Numbered from the stretch's first letter, positions 1 to 8,825 are shown. The stretch is 15,765 nt of DNA from Actinomycetes bacterium (GCA_023404805.1 JAEYAL010000062.1:1-15765); one strand, 5' to 3'. Notes: generated by a model not told the origin, from the sequence alone. Numbers and translations are program-made.

Positions 1-72
1 GGCCAGCACCGCCGCGGTGGGGCGCAGGCGGAGCGCGCGGTCCCGCGCGGCGCGCGGTCGGCCGAAACGCAT
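1..72 (-). CDS. 5' end of an unidentified gene downstream of arsR (partial)
   Basis: An ATG on the minus strand at 72-70 opens a frame that stays open to the window edge (24 codons, beginning MRFGRPRAARDRALRLRP). It starts 19 bp after the stop of the ArsR-type regulator gene and runs in the same direction, so the two may be co-transcribed. The visible part is Arg-rich and then turns hydrophobic (TAAVLA), as in the cytoplasmic lead-in to a first membrane helix. ArsR genes are often followed by a transporter, but too little is visible to assign a function. No Shine-Dalgarno sequence precedes the ATG, so the start is uncertain. Confidence 0.35.
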   Translation of the reverse strand, partial: MRFGRPRAARDRALRLRPTAAVLA

Positions 73-91
73 GGGAGGTCGCAGGGGCTGG

Positions 92-403
92 TCAGGTCGC
101 GCTGGGCTGCGCGGCGAGCAGGGCATCGAGCAGGCCCGGGAACCGCTCATCGAGGTCGTCGCGGCGCAGCGACACCCAGCGGCGCGTGCCCTCGGTGCGC
201 GTGTGCGTCAGGCCGGTCTCGCGCAGCACTTTGAAGTGGTGGGAGCGGGTCGCCTTCGAGACGTCGAGCTGCACAGCGCCGCAGGCGGCCTCGCCAAGCG
301 CAGCGAGTTCACGGACGATCCGGAGCCGCTGCTCGTCGCCCAGGGCCTGGAGCACGGCGGTCAGTTCGATCGCTGCAGCGTCGGGTTCAGGCAAGTCAGA
401 CAC
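92..403 (-). CDS. ArsR-family winged-helix transcriptional regulator
   Basis: A 103-aa protein of the usual ArsR length. Residues about 10-35 (IELTAVLQALGDEQRLRIVREL) match the family's first helices. The recognition-helix region is VSKATRSHHFKVLRETGL, followed by the beta-wing THTRTEGTRRWVSLRRDDL. Proteins of this kind bind DNA as dimers and usually repress their own promoter. There is only one Cys (in AACGAVQL) and no ELCVCDL metal site, so a classical As/Cd/Zn sensor is unlikely and the inducer is unknown. The start is GTG at 403; no other start codon gives a complete N-terminus. A TATGAT hexamer lies 10 bp upstream and an 18-bp inverted repeat sits directly behind it, which fits autoregulation. 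A second gene follows 19 bp after the stop. Confidence 0.85.
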   Translation of the reverse strand: MSDLPEPDAAAIELTAVLQALGDEQRLRIVRELAALGEAACGAVQLDVSKATRSHHFKVLRETGLTHTRTEGTRRWVSLRRDDLDERFPGLLDALLAAQPSAT

Positions 404-413
404 GGTCTGTCAA

Positions 414-419
414 ATCATA
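414..419 (-). promoter_or_regulatory. Candidate -10 box of arsR
   Basis: On the minus strand the sequence reads TATGAT, close to the TATAAT consensus, 10 bp before the GTG start at 403. Transcription would begin about three bases before the start codon, so the mRNA would be almost leaderless. No good -35 hexamer is visible; the expected place overlaps the outer edge of the inverted repeat at 423-440. Confidence 0.45.
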
Positions 420-422
420 CGT

Positions 423-440
423 GTTCGACGGCCATCGAAC
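423..440. promoter_or_regulatory. Candidate ArsR operator 1 (inverted repeat)
   Basis: GTTCGA and TCGAAC form a perfect 6-bp inverted repeat around a 6-bp centre (cggcca). It lies just upstream of the arsR -10 box, where a repressor would block RNA polymerase. The core TTCGA-N6-TCGAA recurs at 466-481 with identical geometry. The assignment to this regulator is inferred from position. Confidence 0.45.
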
Positions 441-465
441 TGCTGCTAGCGTGAGCAGCATGAAG

Positions 466-481
466 TTCGATCCGCGTCGAA
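466..481. promoter_or_regulatory. Candidate ArsR operator 2 (inverted repeat)
   Basis: TTCGA-tccgcg-TCGAA has the same arms and spacing as the site at 424-439. The start-to-start distance is exactly 42 bp, four helical turns, so two dimers would sit on the same face of the DNA. Confidence 0.4.
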
Positions 482-649
482 TCAAGGGGCTCGGTGCTCG
501 CCCGGTTCATCGGTCCCAGGATGCCGCATCTGGAGGCGCCGGAGCGCCGCTTGGCGCGGCTCCCGCCCCGGCCGCGCGGCTGGTGCCGCGGCGGCCGGTG
601 GAGCGCTTCGCCGGCGACGACATGTACGCCGACTTCTACGAGCCTGCGG
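482..649. other. Stretch without a convincing gene
   Basis: The whole 404-649 interval between arsR and the propeller gene holds the candidate arsR promoter and operators, and otherwise nothing I can assign. A plus-strand frame opens at ATG 460 and runs to 678 (72 codons), ending inside the opposite-strand gene. It has no Shine-Dalgarno sequence, is Ala/Pro/Arg-rich with low complexity, and resembles nothing I know. It could be a degraded remnant of a gene once divergent from arsR. Confidence 0.3.
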
Positions 650-1990
650 TTACCGCAGCGTCAGGCTCAGCGCGGTAGCGCCTGCTGCGCTGAGCGTGAC
701 CTGCGGGCGTTTCGTGCCGCGCAGCGCCTTGCGGCCCGTGGCCGAGAGCTTGACGGTCACGGAGGCTGAGCCGCCGCGGCAGCTCGCCTTGCCGGTGCCG
801 AGCTTGCGCTTGCCCTTCGTCGCGGTGACCGTGACCTTGCCAGCGCCCTCGCATGGGACCGACACCTTGATGCCCGCCGACAGCGCCTTCTTGAGCGTGA
901 CCTTGCCGCCCGTGATCGCGGGCGTGGTCGGGGTCGGGTCGTGCGGGCCATCGGGGCCGACCGGTCCGACGGGGCCCACCGGACCGTCGGGCTTCACCGG
1001 CCCGGGTGTCGCCGGCCTCGGGCCGGGCAGATCGGCCGGGCCCCAGTCGGGCGAGGTCGCGCCAGGCTCGAACGCGTTCACCTTCACCGCGCCCGCCTCC
1101 GGGCACGCCGCGCCGATGCCAGGCAGCTCGGCGACGTAGATGCCCTGCGGCCCGGCCCAGGCGAGCCGCTCGCCGCTCGGCGCCCAGCTCGGCGACGACC
1201 AGCGCCCGCCTGCCGCGACCGGCGCGTCGAGACAGCCGACGGGCGCCGCGCCCTCCTGCGGCTTGCCAGCCGTGCGGTAGACGCGCAGGCGGTCGGCCTC
1301 CGTGTTGCCGATGAACGCGACCGCGGTCTCCTGGCGGTTCATGGCGCCGTCGCTGAGGTTGCCGACGAAATCGTCGTTGAACCAGCCGAAGGCGTCCTTG
1401 CCGTCGCCCGCGGTGTCGATCGCGGACTCCTTCACGAACGCCGACGTCGGCGACGAGATCAGGGTGCGCGCGTTGTCGATCCACGACGGGTCGGTCCAGG
1501 AGTACTGCGCCTGGTAACCGGGGGTGGACCACTCGACCGGCCCGTCGGACCTGGAGTAGCCGGTGCCGGTGTAGAGCTGGCCCTGCATGCAGCCGCCCGG
1601 CTTGCCGCAGTTCGGGTCGCCGGACTTGTACTGGACGTAGAACCCGTAGGCGACCTTCGTGCCGTCGGGCGAGATCGCCGGGCTGAACGGGCCGGTGAGC
1701 GTGATCGACCCGGCCGTCCCGTCGCCGACCGGCGTGAAGTCGGCGAGCACGTCGCCCCACCGGCTGAGCAGGTGGAAGCGCTTGCCGTGGAGGGCGATCA
1801 TGCGGCCGTCGTCGGACTGGGACACGGTCGAGTAGCCGCCAGCAGTGGTGACCGCGACGGTCTTGCTGCCGTCCGGCGTGGCCAGGTGGACGTTGCCGTC
1901 CTTGATAAACGCGATGGAGTCGGCCGACGCTGGGGCCGCTGCGGCGCCGGCCAGCAGCGCGGCGAGGGCGAGGGTGCGGAAGGTGTGCAT
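650..1990 (-). CDS. Secreted TolB/PD40-like beta-propeller protein with collagen-like linker
   Basis: A 446-aa exported protein. The start at ATG 1990 gives a clean signal peptide (MHTFRTLALAALLAGAAAAPASA, probable cleavage after ASA); the frame extends 21 codons upstream, but those codons would bury the signal. Residues about 24-335 carry repeated beta-propeller blades of the WD40-like/TolB type: IAFIKDGNVHLATPDG, FSPAISPDGTKVAYG, PSWAPSGERLAWAGPQGIYV, TSPDWGP. Next comes a Pro/Gly linker with a short GPX run (DGPVGPVGPVGPDGP). The C-terminal ~85 residues (from ITGGKVTLKKALSAGIKV) contain two Cys and alternate short Val/Thr strands, a type often seen at the end of secreted proteins in Thermoleophilia. 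No catalytic motif is visible. A role in the envelope is likely; the substrate or partner is unknown. It is apparently a single-gene unit. Confidence 0.7.
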   Translation of the reverse strand: MHTFRTLALAALLAGAAAAPASADSIAFIKDGNVHLATPDGSKTVAVTTAGGYSTVSQSDDGRMIALHGKRFHLLSRWGDVLADFTPVGDGTAGSITLTGPFSPAISPDGTKVAYGFYVQYKSGDPNCGKPGGCMQGQLYTGTGYSRSDGPVEWSTPGYQAQYSWTDPSWIDNARTLISSPTSAFVKESAIDTAGDGKDAFGWFNDDFVGNLSDGAMNRQETAVAFIGNTEADRLRVYRTAGKPQEGAAPVGCLDAPVAAGGRWSSPSWAPSGERLAWAGPQGIYVAELPGIGAACPEAGAVKVNAFEPGATSPDWGPADLPGPRPATPGPVKPDGPVGPVGPVGPDGPHDPTPTTPAITGGKVTLKKALSAGIKVSVPCEGAGKVTVTATKGKRKLGTGKASCRGGSASVTVKLSATGRKALRGTKRPQVTLSAAGATALSLTLR

Positions 1991-2156
1991 GGCGGCCACT
2001 CTGGATTCGCGAGGGCTCCAGAACATCGAGGCGATCCCGAGATCGACCCCCAAACCGCGACCCCCAGTGGCGGAAAACCGACCCCAAGACCGGGGTGGGG
2101 CCGGGGTTGGGGCCCGGCGTCGGCCGGTGCCGCGCGTCGGCGGTTGGGCGACGCCG

Positions 2157-2162
2157 TAGGCT
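2157..2162 (+). promoter_or_regulatory. -10 box of leaderless tetR
   Basis: TAGGCT followed by exactly 7 bp and then the ATG at 2170, so transcription probably begins at the start codon. The same hexamer is the -10 of the neighbouring oxidoreductase promoter at 2812. No -35 is evident. Confidence 0.5.
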
Positions 2163-2169
2163 CACGGGC

Positions 2170-2769
2170 ATGACCGCTCCGGCCCCCAGCTCGCCCGCGT
2201 CGCGGGATGTCCGCGCGGCGCTGCTCGACGCGGCTGAGCAGGAGATTCGCGAGCAGGGCGCGGCCGGCGCGAGCCTGCGGGCGATCGCCCGGCGCGCCGA
2301 GGTCTCCCACCAGGCGCCGGCGCACTTCTTCGCGAGCCGCCAGGGGCTCTTCACCGCGCTGGCCGCGCGCACGTGGGACCGCATGTACGCCGGGCTCGTC
2401 GAGCTCGCGGCCCAGCATGCGGGCCAGCCCCCGCTGGAGCGGCTCGTCGACCTGGGGATGGCGTATGTCGACTTCGGCATGGCGAACCCGCAGTTGTTCA
2501 CCCTGGTGGCGAGCCCGGACCAGATCGACCACGACGACGCGGCGCTGATCGCAGCCCGCTCGCGCGCATGGGGCGTGCTGAGCGATTGCGTGCGCGACGC
2601 GCAGGCGACAGGGTGGCGCGCGGACCAGTCGACGGACGAGGTCGCGCTCGGCTGCTGGGCGCTCGTCCACGGCAGCGCGGCGCTCTGGCGTGAAGGATGG
2701 CTGCACATGATGGTCGACGACCACGCCGTCCGCGGCGTGCTCCGCCAAGTGCTCGCGGGTGCGCTCTGA
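2170..2769 (+). CDS. TetR/AcrR-family transcriptional regulator
   Basis: A 199-aa protein of standard TetR length. The N-terminal DNA-binding domain spans about residues 12-60: RAALLDAAEQEIREQGAAGASLRAIARRAEVSHQAPAHFFASRQGLFTALAA, the usual TetR helix-turn-helix with a His/Phe in place of the common YYHF motif. The C-terminal half is helical and contains WALVHGSAALWREGW, as in the WHG-type ligand/dimer domain. It lies 123 bp upstream of an FAD oxidoreductase in the same direction. Two matching palindromes lie in that gap but none precedes tetR itself, so the likely target is the downstream gene. The start at ATG 2170 is supported by the -10 hexamer 7 bp upstream; earlier in-frame starts give a Gly/Arg-rich tail not typical of the family. 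Confidence 0.85.
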   Translation: MTAPAPSSPASRDVRAALLDAAEQEIREQGAAGASLRAIARRAEVSHQAPAHFFASRQGLFTALAARTWDRMYAGLVELAAQHAGQPPLERLVDLGMAYVDFGMANPQLFTLVASPDQIDHDDAALIAARSRAWGVLSDCVRDAQATGWRADQSTDEVALGCWALVHGSAALWREGWLHMMVDDHAVRGVLRQVLAGAL

Positions 2770-2784
2770 CGCTCCGCTTCCCAG

Positions 2785-2805
2785 TCACTTGACAGTGTCA
2801 AGTGA
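2785..2805. promoter_or_regulatory. Candidate TetR operator 1 (perfect 21-bp palindrome)
   Basis: TCACTTGACA and TGTCAAGTGA flank a single central G, a perfect 10-1-10 inverted repeat. It contains the -35 hexamer TTGACA of the oxidoreductase promoter, so binding would block transcription. A second copy of the core is centred 38 bp downstream. Confidence 0.65.
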
Positions 2806-2817
2806 GCCGCATAGGCT
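2789..2817 (+). promoter_or_regulatory. Sigma-70-type promoter of the FAD oxidoreductase gene
   Basis: TTGACA (2789-2794), a 17-bp spacer and TAGGCT (2812-2817) make the best housekeeping promoter in the window. Transcription should begin near 2824, between the two palindromes, giving a leader of about 69 nt. Confidence 0.6.
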
Positions 2818-2825
2818 CGACTCGG

Positions 2826-2840
2826 CTTGACGCTGTCAAG
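2826..2840. promoter_or_regulatory. Candidate TetR operator 2
   Basis: CTTGAC-gct-GTCAAG repeats the core of the palindrome at 2785-2805 with three central bases. It lies just after the predicted transcription start, the usual place for a second repressor site. Confidence 0.55.
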
Positions 2841-2892
2841 TGGTCCGCGCTGTCCAGGTCCGGACATCCGGAACGTCCGAAGGGGACTCGAC

Positions 2893-4197
2893 ATGGCTGC
2901 TGACTACGACGTGGTGATCGTCGGCGCGAGCGTCGCTGGTGCGACGGCCGCGACCCTGCTGGGGCGCGCCGGAGCCCGGGTCGTGCTGGTCGAGAAGTCG
3001 CCGGACCCGGCCCACTACAAGCACCTCTGCACCCACGAGGTCGTCGCGCTGGCGAACCCCGTCTTCTCGCGGCTTGGGATCGGCAGCCGTCTGCGCGAGA
3101 TCCGCGGGCCGCACCGCTCGCCGCGCATCTGGTCCCAGCACGGCTGGATCGACGCTGCGGCGCCGCGTGGCGAGCAGCTCGAGGAGGGCATCAACGTGCG
3201 CCGCGAGGTGCTCGACCCGATGCTCCGCGACCTGGCGGCGAGCACGCCTGGCGTCGACCTGCAGCTCGGCGCGGCCGTCACTGGCGTCGTCAAGGACGGG
3301 GCCGGGAGGCCAGTCGGCGTCACCGTCCGCCAGGGCGGCGAGGTGCGCGAGATCGCTGCTCGCGTGGTCGTCGGCGCCGACGGCGCTGGCTCGGCGGTCG
3401 CCAAGTTCGCCGGCGTCCCGGCGCGGGTCACCGGCAATGCGCGGTTCGGCTACGGCGGTTACTTCGAGGGCGTGAAGATGGACCGCGGCCCCGCCGAGTC
3501 GGCCCGCCTGTGGCTGCTCGATCCCGACATCGGCTACTCGTTCCCGACCGACGGCGGGCTCACGCTCCTCGCGGTCGCGCCGAAGAAGTCCCCTGAGCGG
3601 GTCGCCGCGTTCAAGGCCGACCTCGACGGCGAGTTCCGGCGGTTCCAGGAGGCCCTGCCGGACGGCCCCGACCTGTCGGAAGCCAAGCTCGTCGGCAAGT
3701 ACATCGGCACGCTCTCGCAGCGCAACTCATGGCGGCCCGCTGCCAAGCCCGGCCTGGCGTTCATCGGCGATGCGGCGCAGGCCAACGACTTCGTCTGGGG
3801 CACCGGCTGCGGCTTCGCGATCGCGACGGGCGCGTGGCTCGCTGACGCCGTCGGCCCAGTGCTCGCCTCGGGCGCCGATGACGCGGCCGTCGACCGGGCG
3901 CTGCGCAGCTACCGCCGCACCCACATCCGCCGTCTCGCGCCGCACTTCCTGCTCACCAGTGCCTATTCGACCGGACGGCCGCTGTCCGGCTTCGAGCAGG
4001 CGCTCTACGGCGCCGGCGCCCGCGATCAGCGCGTCGCCCACGCCATCCACACCGTCGGCGGGCGCACGGAGTCTCCGCTCAAGACGCTCTCGCCCGGCGT
4101 CATGGCGCGGATCGGGCTGAACGCCGTGCGGCGGCGGCCGATGGCTGCGGCGCCGTCCGCGCGGGCGACGGCCGCAACTGCGGCCGCAGCCGCCTGA
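2893..4197 (+). CDS. FAD-dependent oxidoreductase (group A monooxygenase / geranylgeranyl-reductase-like)
   Basis: A 434-aa soluble flavoprotein. The Rossmann motif for FAD is at residues 7-18 (VVIVGASVAGAT, a GxSxxG variant), with the ribose-binding acidic residue in VLVEKS. The GADG motif (about 161-164) and FIGDAAQANDFVWGTGCG (GD at 292-293) are the other two signatures of the p-hydroxybenzoate-hydroxylase-like fold, which hydroxylates or reduces organic substrates using NAD(P)H. The substrate cannot be read from sequence; detoxifying hydroxylation and isoprenoid double-bond reduction are both possible. An AGGGGA Shine-Dalgarno sequence lies about 6 bp before ATG 2893. The tail is Ala/Thr-rich and low-complexity. 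The promoter lies within two TetR-type operators, so the gene is probably induced by a ligand of the upstream regulator. Confidence 0.8.
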   Translation: MAADYDVVIVGASVAGATAATLLGRAGARVVLVEKSPDPAHYKHLCTHEVVALANPVFSRLGIGSRLREIRGPHRSPRIWSQHGWIDAAAPRGEQLEEGINVRREVLDPMLRDLAASTPGVDLQLGAAVTGVVKDGAGRPVGVTVRQGGEVREIAARVVVGADGAGSAVAKFAGVPARVTGNARFGYGGYFEGVKMDRGPAESARLWLLDPDIGYSFPTDGGLTLLAVAPKKSPERVAAFKADLDGEFRRFQEALPDGPDLSEAKLVGKYIGTLSQRNSWRPAAKPGLAFIGDAAQANDFVWGTGCGFAIATGAWLADAVGPVLASGADDAAVDRALRSYRRTHIRRLAPHFLLTSAYSTGRPLSGFEQALYGAGARDQRVAHAIHTVGGRTESPLKTLSPGVMARIGLNAVRRRPMAAAPSARATAATAAAAA

Positions 4198-4205
4198 CAC
4201 CGACT

Positions 4206-4236
4206 GCCTCTTAGGACCGCTCCTGTCCTAAGAGGC
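4206..4236 (+). terminator. 12-bp stem-loop after the oxidoreductase gene
   Basis: GCCTCTTAGGAC, a 7-nt loop and GTCCTAAGAGGC form a perfect stem 9 bp after the stop codon. No T tract follows, so it would be a U-less actinobacterial type of terminator or an mRNA 3'-end stabiliser. It lies 10 bp upstream of the uvrB LexA box and could instead be a regulatory site for uvrB. Confidence 0.5.
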
Positions 4237-4246
4237 GCGCAAACCC

Positions 4247-4260
4247 CGAACTTCCGTTCG
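4247..4260. promoter_or_regulatory. LexA (SOS) box of uvrB
   Basis: CGAAC-TTCC-GTTCG is a perfect match to the CGAAC-N4-GTTCG LexA box known from Gram-positive bacteria. It lies 24 bp before the uvrB start and 10 bp before the -10 hexamer, over the expected -35 region. uvrB is a classical SOS gene, so repression by LexA and induction by DNA damage is the natural reading. Confidence 0.8.
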
Positions 4261-4269
4261 CCCATTGGC

Positions 4270-4275
4270 TAACGT
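4270..4275 (+). promoter_or_regulatory. -10 box of leaderless uvrB
   Basis: TAACGT, 8 bp before ATG 4284, with the LexA box covering the -35 position. There is no Shine-Dalgarno sequence, so the transcript probably begins at the start codon. Confidence 0.5.
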
Positions 4276-4283
4276 CTTCCGGG

Positions 4284-6304
<2,021 letters not shown>

Positions 6305-6308
<4 letters not shown>

Positions 6309-7510
6309 GCGCCTGGCCACTCGCCGCCGCGGACACGCTCTTCGGTCAGCTCCAGCGCGGTCTCGGCTCAGGCGCACGAGCGGCGCTCGCTGGCGACCCG
6401 CGCGCTGCCGAGCACGTCGTGGCCTGCATCGCCGACGATCCACGCTGGGATCAGCTCGACGAACGGGCGGACTACCTCGCCCGGCTCGTTCTAGCGCTCG
6501 CTATCGACATCGCGACGGTCGATGAGTTGCTTCTGGCCTACGCGTCGCGAGCGTCCGACGTCGAGCGCAAACGCGAGCCGTTGGCGCTCGAGGTTGTAGG
6601 CCGCCTCAATCAGCTGGGCAACCTTGACGCCACTGCTGTTATCCGGAGAGAAGCGGCCAAAGGCCCCTATCGAGAGCAAGCCGCCGAGTGGTTGGCCGAC
6701 GAGCTCGAAGATGACTCGTCAGACGGCCCGCCGGCCGAGTCCGGGCCCGACCTGTCGGGCGCGCCCACCGACGAGCTGCTTGCCGGAGGCATCCCAGCGC
6801 CATGGCCGGTGCTGCGAGAACTCAGGACCCGAGATTCACCCGACGACGTCGCTGCGATGCTCCGGGCCGCCGACGATCCCGACTGCCCGATGCGCGCTGC
6901 GGCGATCTTGGCGCTGGCGCACCAGGAGCGCGCAGAGCTCCTGCCCACGTTGCAGACGTTCTCTTCCAGTGTCGAGCCGAGGCGCGTAAAGCACGCGATG
7001 CACAGGGCCTTTTCCATGCTGCCTTTCGCGGTCACGCGTGCCACGGCGATCGCATGGGCGAGGGCCGGCACCGGGGAGCAGCGCCGGGCGGCGACGCTGG
7101 CGTTCGCAAGGCATGCATCGCCTGCAGAGATCCCGGTCGTCCGCGAGTTGTTTACGGCCGAGCTGGCTCATGGGCCGCGGGCAAATCAATACGTGCTGTG
7201 CGATCTCGCTGAGGCCCTCGCGCGTTGTCCGCAGCAGGGCCCGTTTCCGGAACTGCGAGAGGCCTATCGCGAGATGCTGTACTCGTTCGGTCGGCGTTTC
7301 GTCATCGAAGCGATGGCGGCGACGGACCGAGGCTTTCCCGAAGATCTCGCGATCGACTGCTTGTGGGACTGCAACGACCGCATACGCGTGCTCGGCGCCG
7401 AGCACGCGTCGCTCCGCGACCCGGAGGCGGCCGCGCGGATCGCCGAGCTCGCTGGTGACCCGCTGGAAGAGAAGGATGTCCGGGCGGCGGCCTCGGCTCG
7501 GCTCGCCTGA
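6305..7510 (+). CDS. Alpha-helical (HEAT-like) repeat protein of unknown function
   Basis: About 401 aa if translation begins at CTG 6305, which overlaps the uvrB stop (CTGA) and has GGGAG 7 bp upstream. No ATG, GTG or TTG occurs in frame near the N-terminus; the first conventional start is GTG 6419, which would remove an apparently continuous helix. The protein is a string of Ala/Leu-rich helices with Arg/Glu caps, e.g. MRAAAILALAHQERAEL, RAATLAFARHASPAEIPVVRELF, AASARLA, as in HEAT/PBS-lyase-type scaffolds. There is no signal peptide, membrane helix or catalytic motif. Third-position A/T is clearly commoner than in uvrB (codons such as TTT, AAT, GTT, TTA), which hints at a different origin. 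It lies in the uvrB transcription unit and may be SOS co-regulated; function unknown. Confidence 0.6.
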
Positions 7511-7541
7511 CGCTGTAGGCCGCTGACGGGAGCCGGGCGAA

Positions 7542-7561
7542 GCCGCCGTGAGATCGGGCGG
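7542..7561. terminator. Weak stem-loop between convergent genes
   Basis: CCGCC (7543-7547) can pair with GGCGG (7557-7561) across a 9-nt loop in the 71-bp gap between two convergent genes. The stem is short and lacks a T tract, so this is only a plausible shared terminator. Confidence 0.25.
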
Positions 7562-7581
7562 TTCGCGTCGGGTGGCCCGCG

Positions 7582-8817
7582 TCAGGCCGACGCCGGCGAC
7601 GCTGGCTCGATGCGCTCGATCACGTTGCGGCGCACCGTGATCGAGAACGTCGTCGTGCGTGCCGGCTGAGCTCGCGCGGTGATCTGCAGCGCGACGGCGA
7701 GCGTGCCGTCGTCGAGCCGATCGATCGCGGTGGCGCGGACCGAGGTGACGCCGTTGGACTCCGAGAGGCTGCGGAGGCGTTCCACGGCCGCTTGCCGTCC
7801 CCACCAGATCGCCGCGCCGCTCCAGTCCCGCGAGTCGATCATCGTGACCTGCTTGGCGAGCATCGGGGCCAGACCGCTCGGGCCAAGGTGGTTCCACGCG
7901 TCCACGGCCCGCGTGACGACTTCGCGCTCTGGGTCGTCGCCGGAGGCTTTGGGAAGGCGCATCGGCATGCCGAGCAGGGCTCGGCCGAGCTTGCGGTCCG
8001 GGTCGATGCTCCGAAAGCGTCGCATCTCGTCGAGGCCTTCGACGACGGCCGCCCGCACTTCGTCACGGACGGCTGCGGCGTTGCGATCGCTGGCGTCGCC
8101 ATTGAAGCGAGCCGTATCCACCGGAGTGCGGAACGAGAAGTAGAGCCGCTGGAAGCGCGGGACGACCGTCGGCCCGATCCCGATCGGCAGAGGAGGGAGG
8201 CCCCAGCCGCCGAGCGACTTGACCGCGGCCGAGAGCTGGTCGAAGCCCGGCGTGTGGGTGTCGACGAGGATGTCGAGCATCTCCTCTGCGCCGACGGCCG
8301 CGAAGGGCACGATCGGGTAGCCGGTCTCGATCGCGAGCTTCGCGAATCCCAGGCGCTCCTTCCAGAGGAGCTGGTACTTCTGCCCGCGGGGTCGGAAGAC
8401 CTCGGCTGCTCCGCCCGGGAACACGAGCAGGTTCGCCCGCTCGGCCATGAGCTTGCGCACGTTGGCGCGGGTGCCTCGGACCACGCCCGCCGCCTCGATG
8501 GTCTCGCGCCACACCGGGACGGCGTAGTGGCCATGATCGCCGACCGGGCGCACCGCGATCCCGCGGCGCTGCCACAGCTCAGCGATCATGAACGGCGCGT
8601 CGAGCACCGCGAACGATGAGTGGTTGCCCGCGTACAGCGCGCCGTCCGCGGGCAGGCCGTCGAGCCCGTCGACGTACGGCCGGGTGAGCAGCTGCAGCGG
8701 TCCGAGCAGGCCAGTGAGGCGATCGAGCCGCTCGGCGCTCGGCGCCTCAGGGACCCGAGCTCGGCGCCCGTGCTCATCACGCTGGTCGTCGAGCCTCGAG
8801 GAAGGTGGCGCCTGCAT
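7582..8817 (-). CDS. PlsC/DGAT-like acyltransferase fused to a C-terminal NTF2-like domain
   Basis: A 411-aa protein. The N-terminal ~270 residues are an LPLAT-type acyltransferase: YAGNHSSFAVLDAPFM holds the catalytic His and Asp, LLVFPGGAAEVFRP is the FPGG substrate-binding block typical of the DGAT/Tmem68-like branch, and GYPIVPFAAVGAEEM is the later conserved block. Such enzymes transfer acyl chains from acyl-CoA to glycerolipids or related acceptors at the membrane. After about residue 300 an NTF2/SnoaL-like domain follows (VVTRAVDAWNHLGPSGLAPMLAKQV... TTTFSITVRRNVIERIE), a small cone fold used for ligand binding or dimerisation. The start is put at ATG 8817 because TACCAT lies 8 bp upstream, suggesting a leaderless mRNA; GTG 8823 in the same frame is the alternative. 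It may be expressed apart from the DUF1206 gene upstream. Confidence 0.75.
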   Translation of the reverse strand: MQAPPSSRLDDQRDEHGRRARVPEAPSAERLDRLTGLLGPLQLLTRPYVDGLDGLPADGALYAGNHSSFAVLDAPFMIAELWQRRGIAVRPVGDHGHYAVPVWRETIEAAGVVRGTRANVRKLMAERANLLVFPGGAAEVFRPRGQKYQLLWKERLGFAKLAIETGYPIVPFAAVGAEEMLDILVDTHTPGFDQLSAAVKSLGGWGLPPLPIGIGPTVVPRFQRLYFSFRTPVDTARFNGDASDRNAAAVRDEVRAAVVEGLDEMRRFRSIDPDRKLGRALLGMPMRLPKASGDDPEREVVTRAVDAWNHLGPSGLAPMLAKQVTMIDSRDWSGAAIWWGRQAAVERLRSLSESNGVTSVRATAIDRLDDGTLAVALQITARAQPARTTTFSITVRRNVIERIEPASPASA

Positions 8818-8825
8818 CCCCACCG

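Noticed and set aside
423..440. SOS box reading of the arsR palindrome
   Set aside because: The arms are in the wrong orientation (GTTCGA...TCGAAC instead of CGAAC...GTTCG) and the spacer is 6 bp, so it is not a LexA box.
636..2894. 752-codon open frame on the minus strand across the propeller, tetR and the start of the oxidoreductase
   Set aside because: Out of frame with the propeller gene that has a signal peptide and blades, and antisense to tetR; composition is Arg/Pro-rich and lacks motifs.
2893..4197. Specific call as a tetracycline- or rifampicin-inactivating monooxygenase
   Set aside because: Only the general FAD motifs are visible; the substrate cannot be read, so a resistance label would be a guess.
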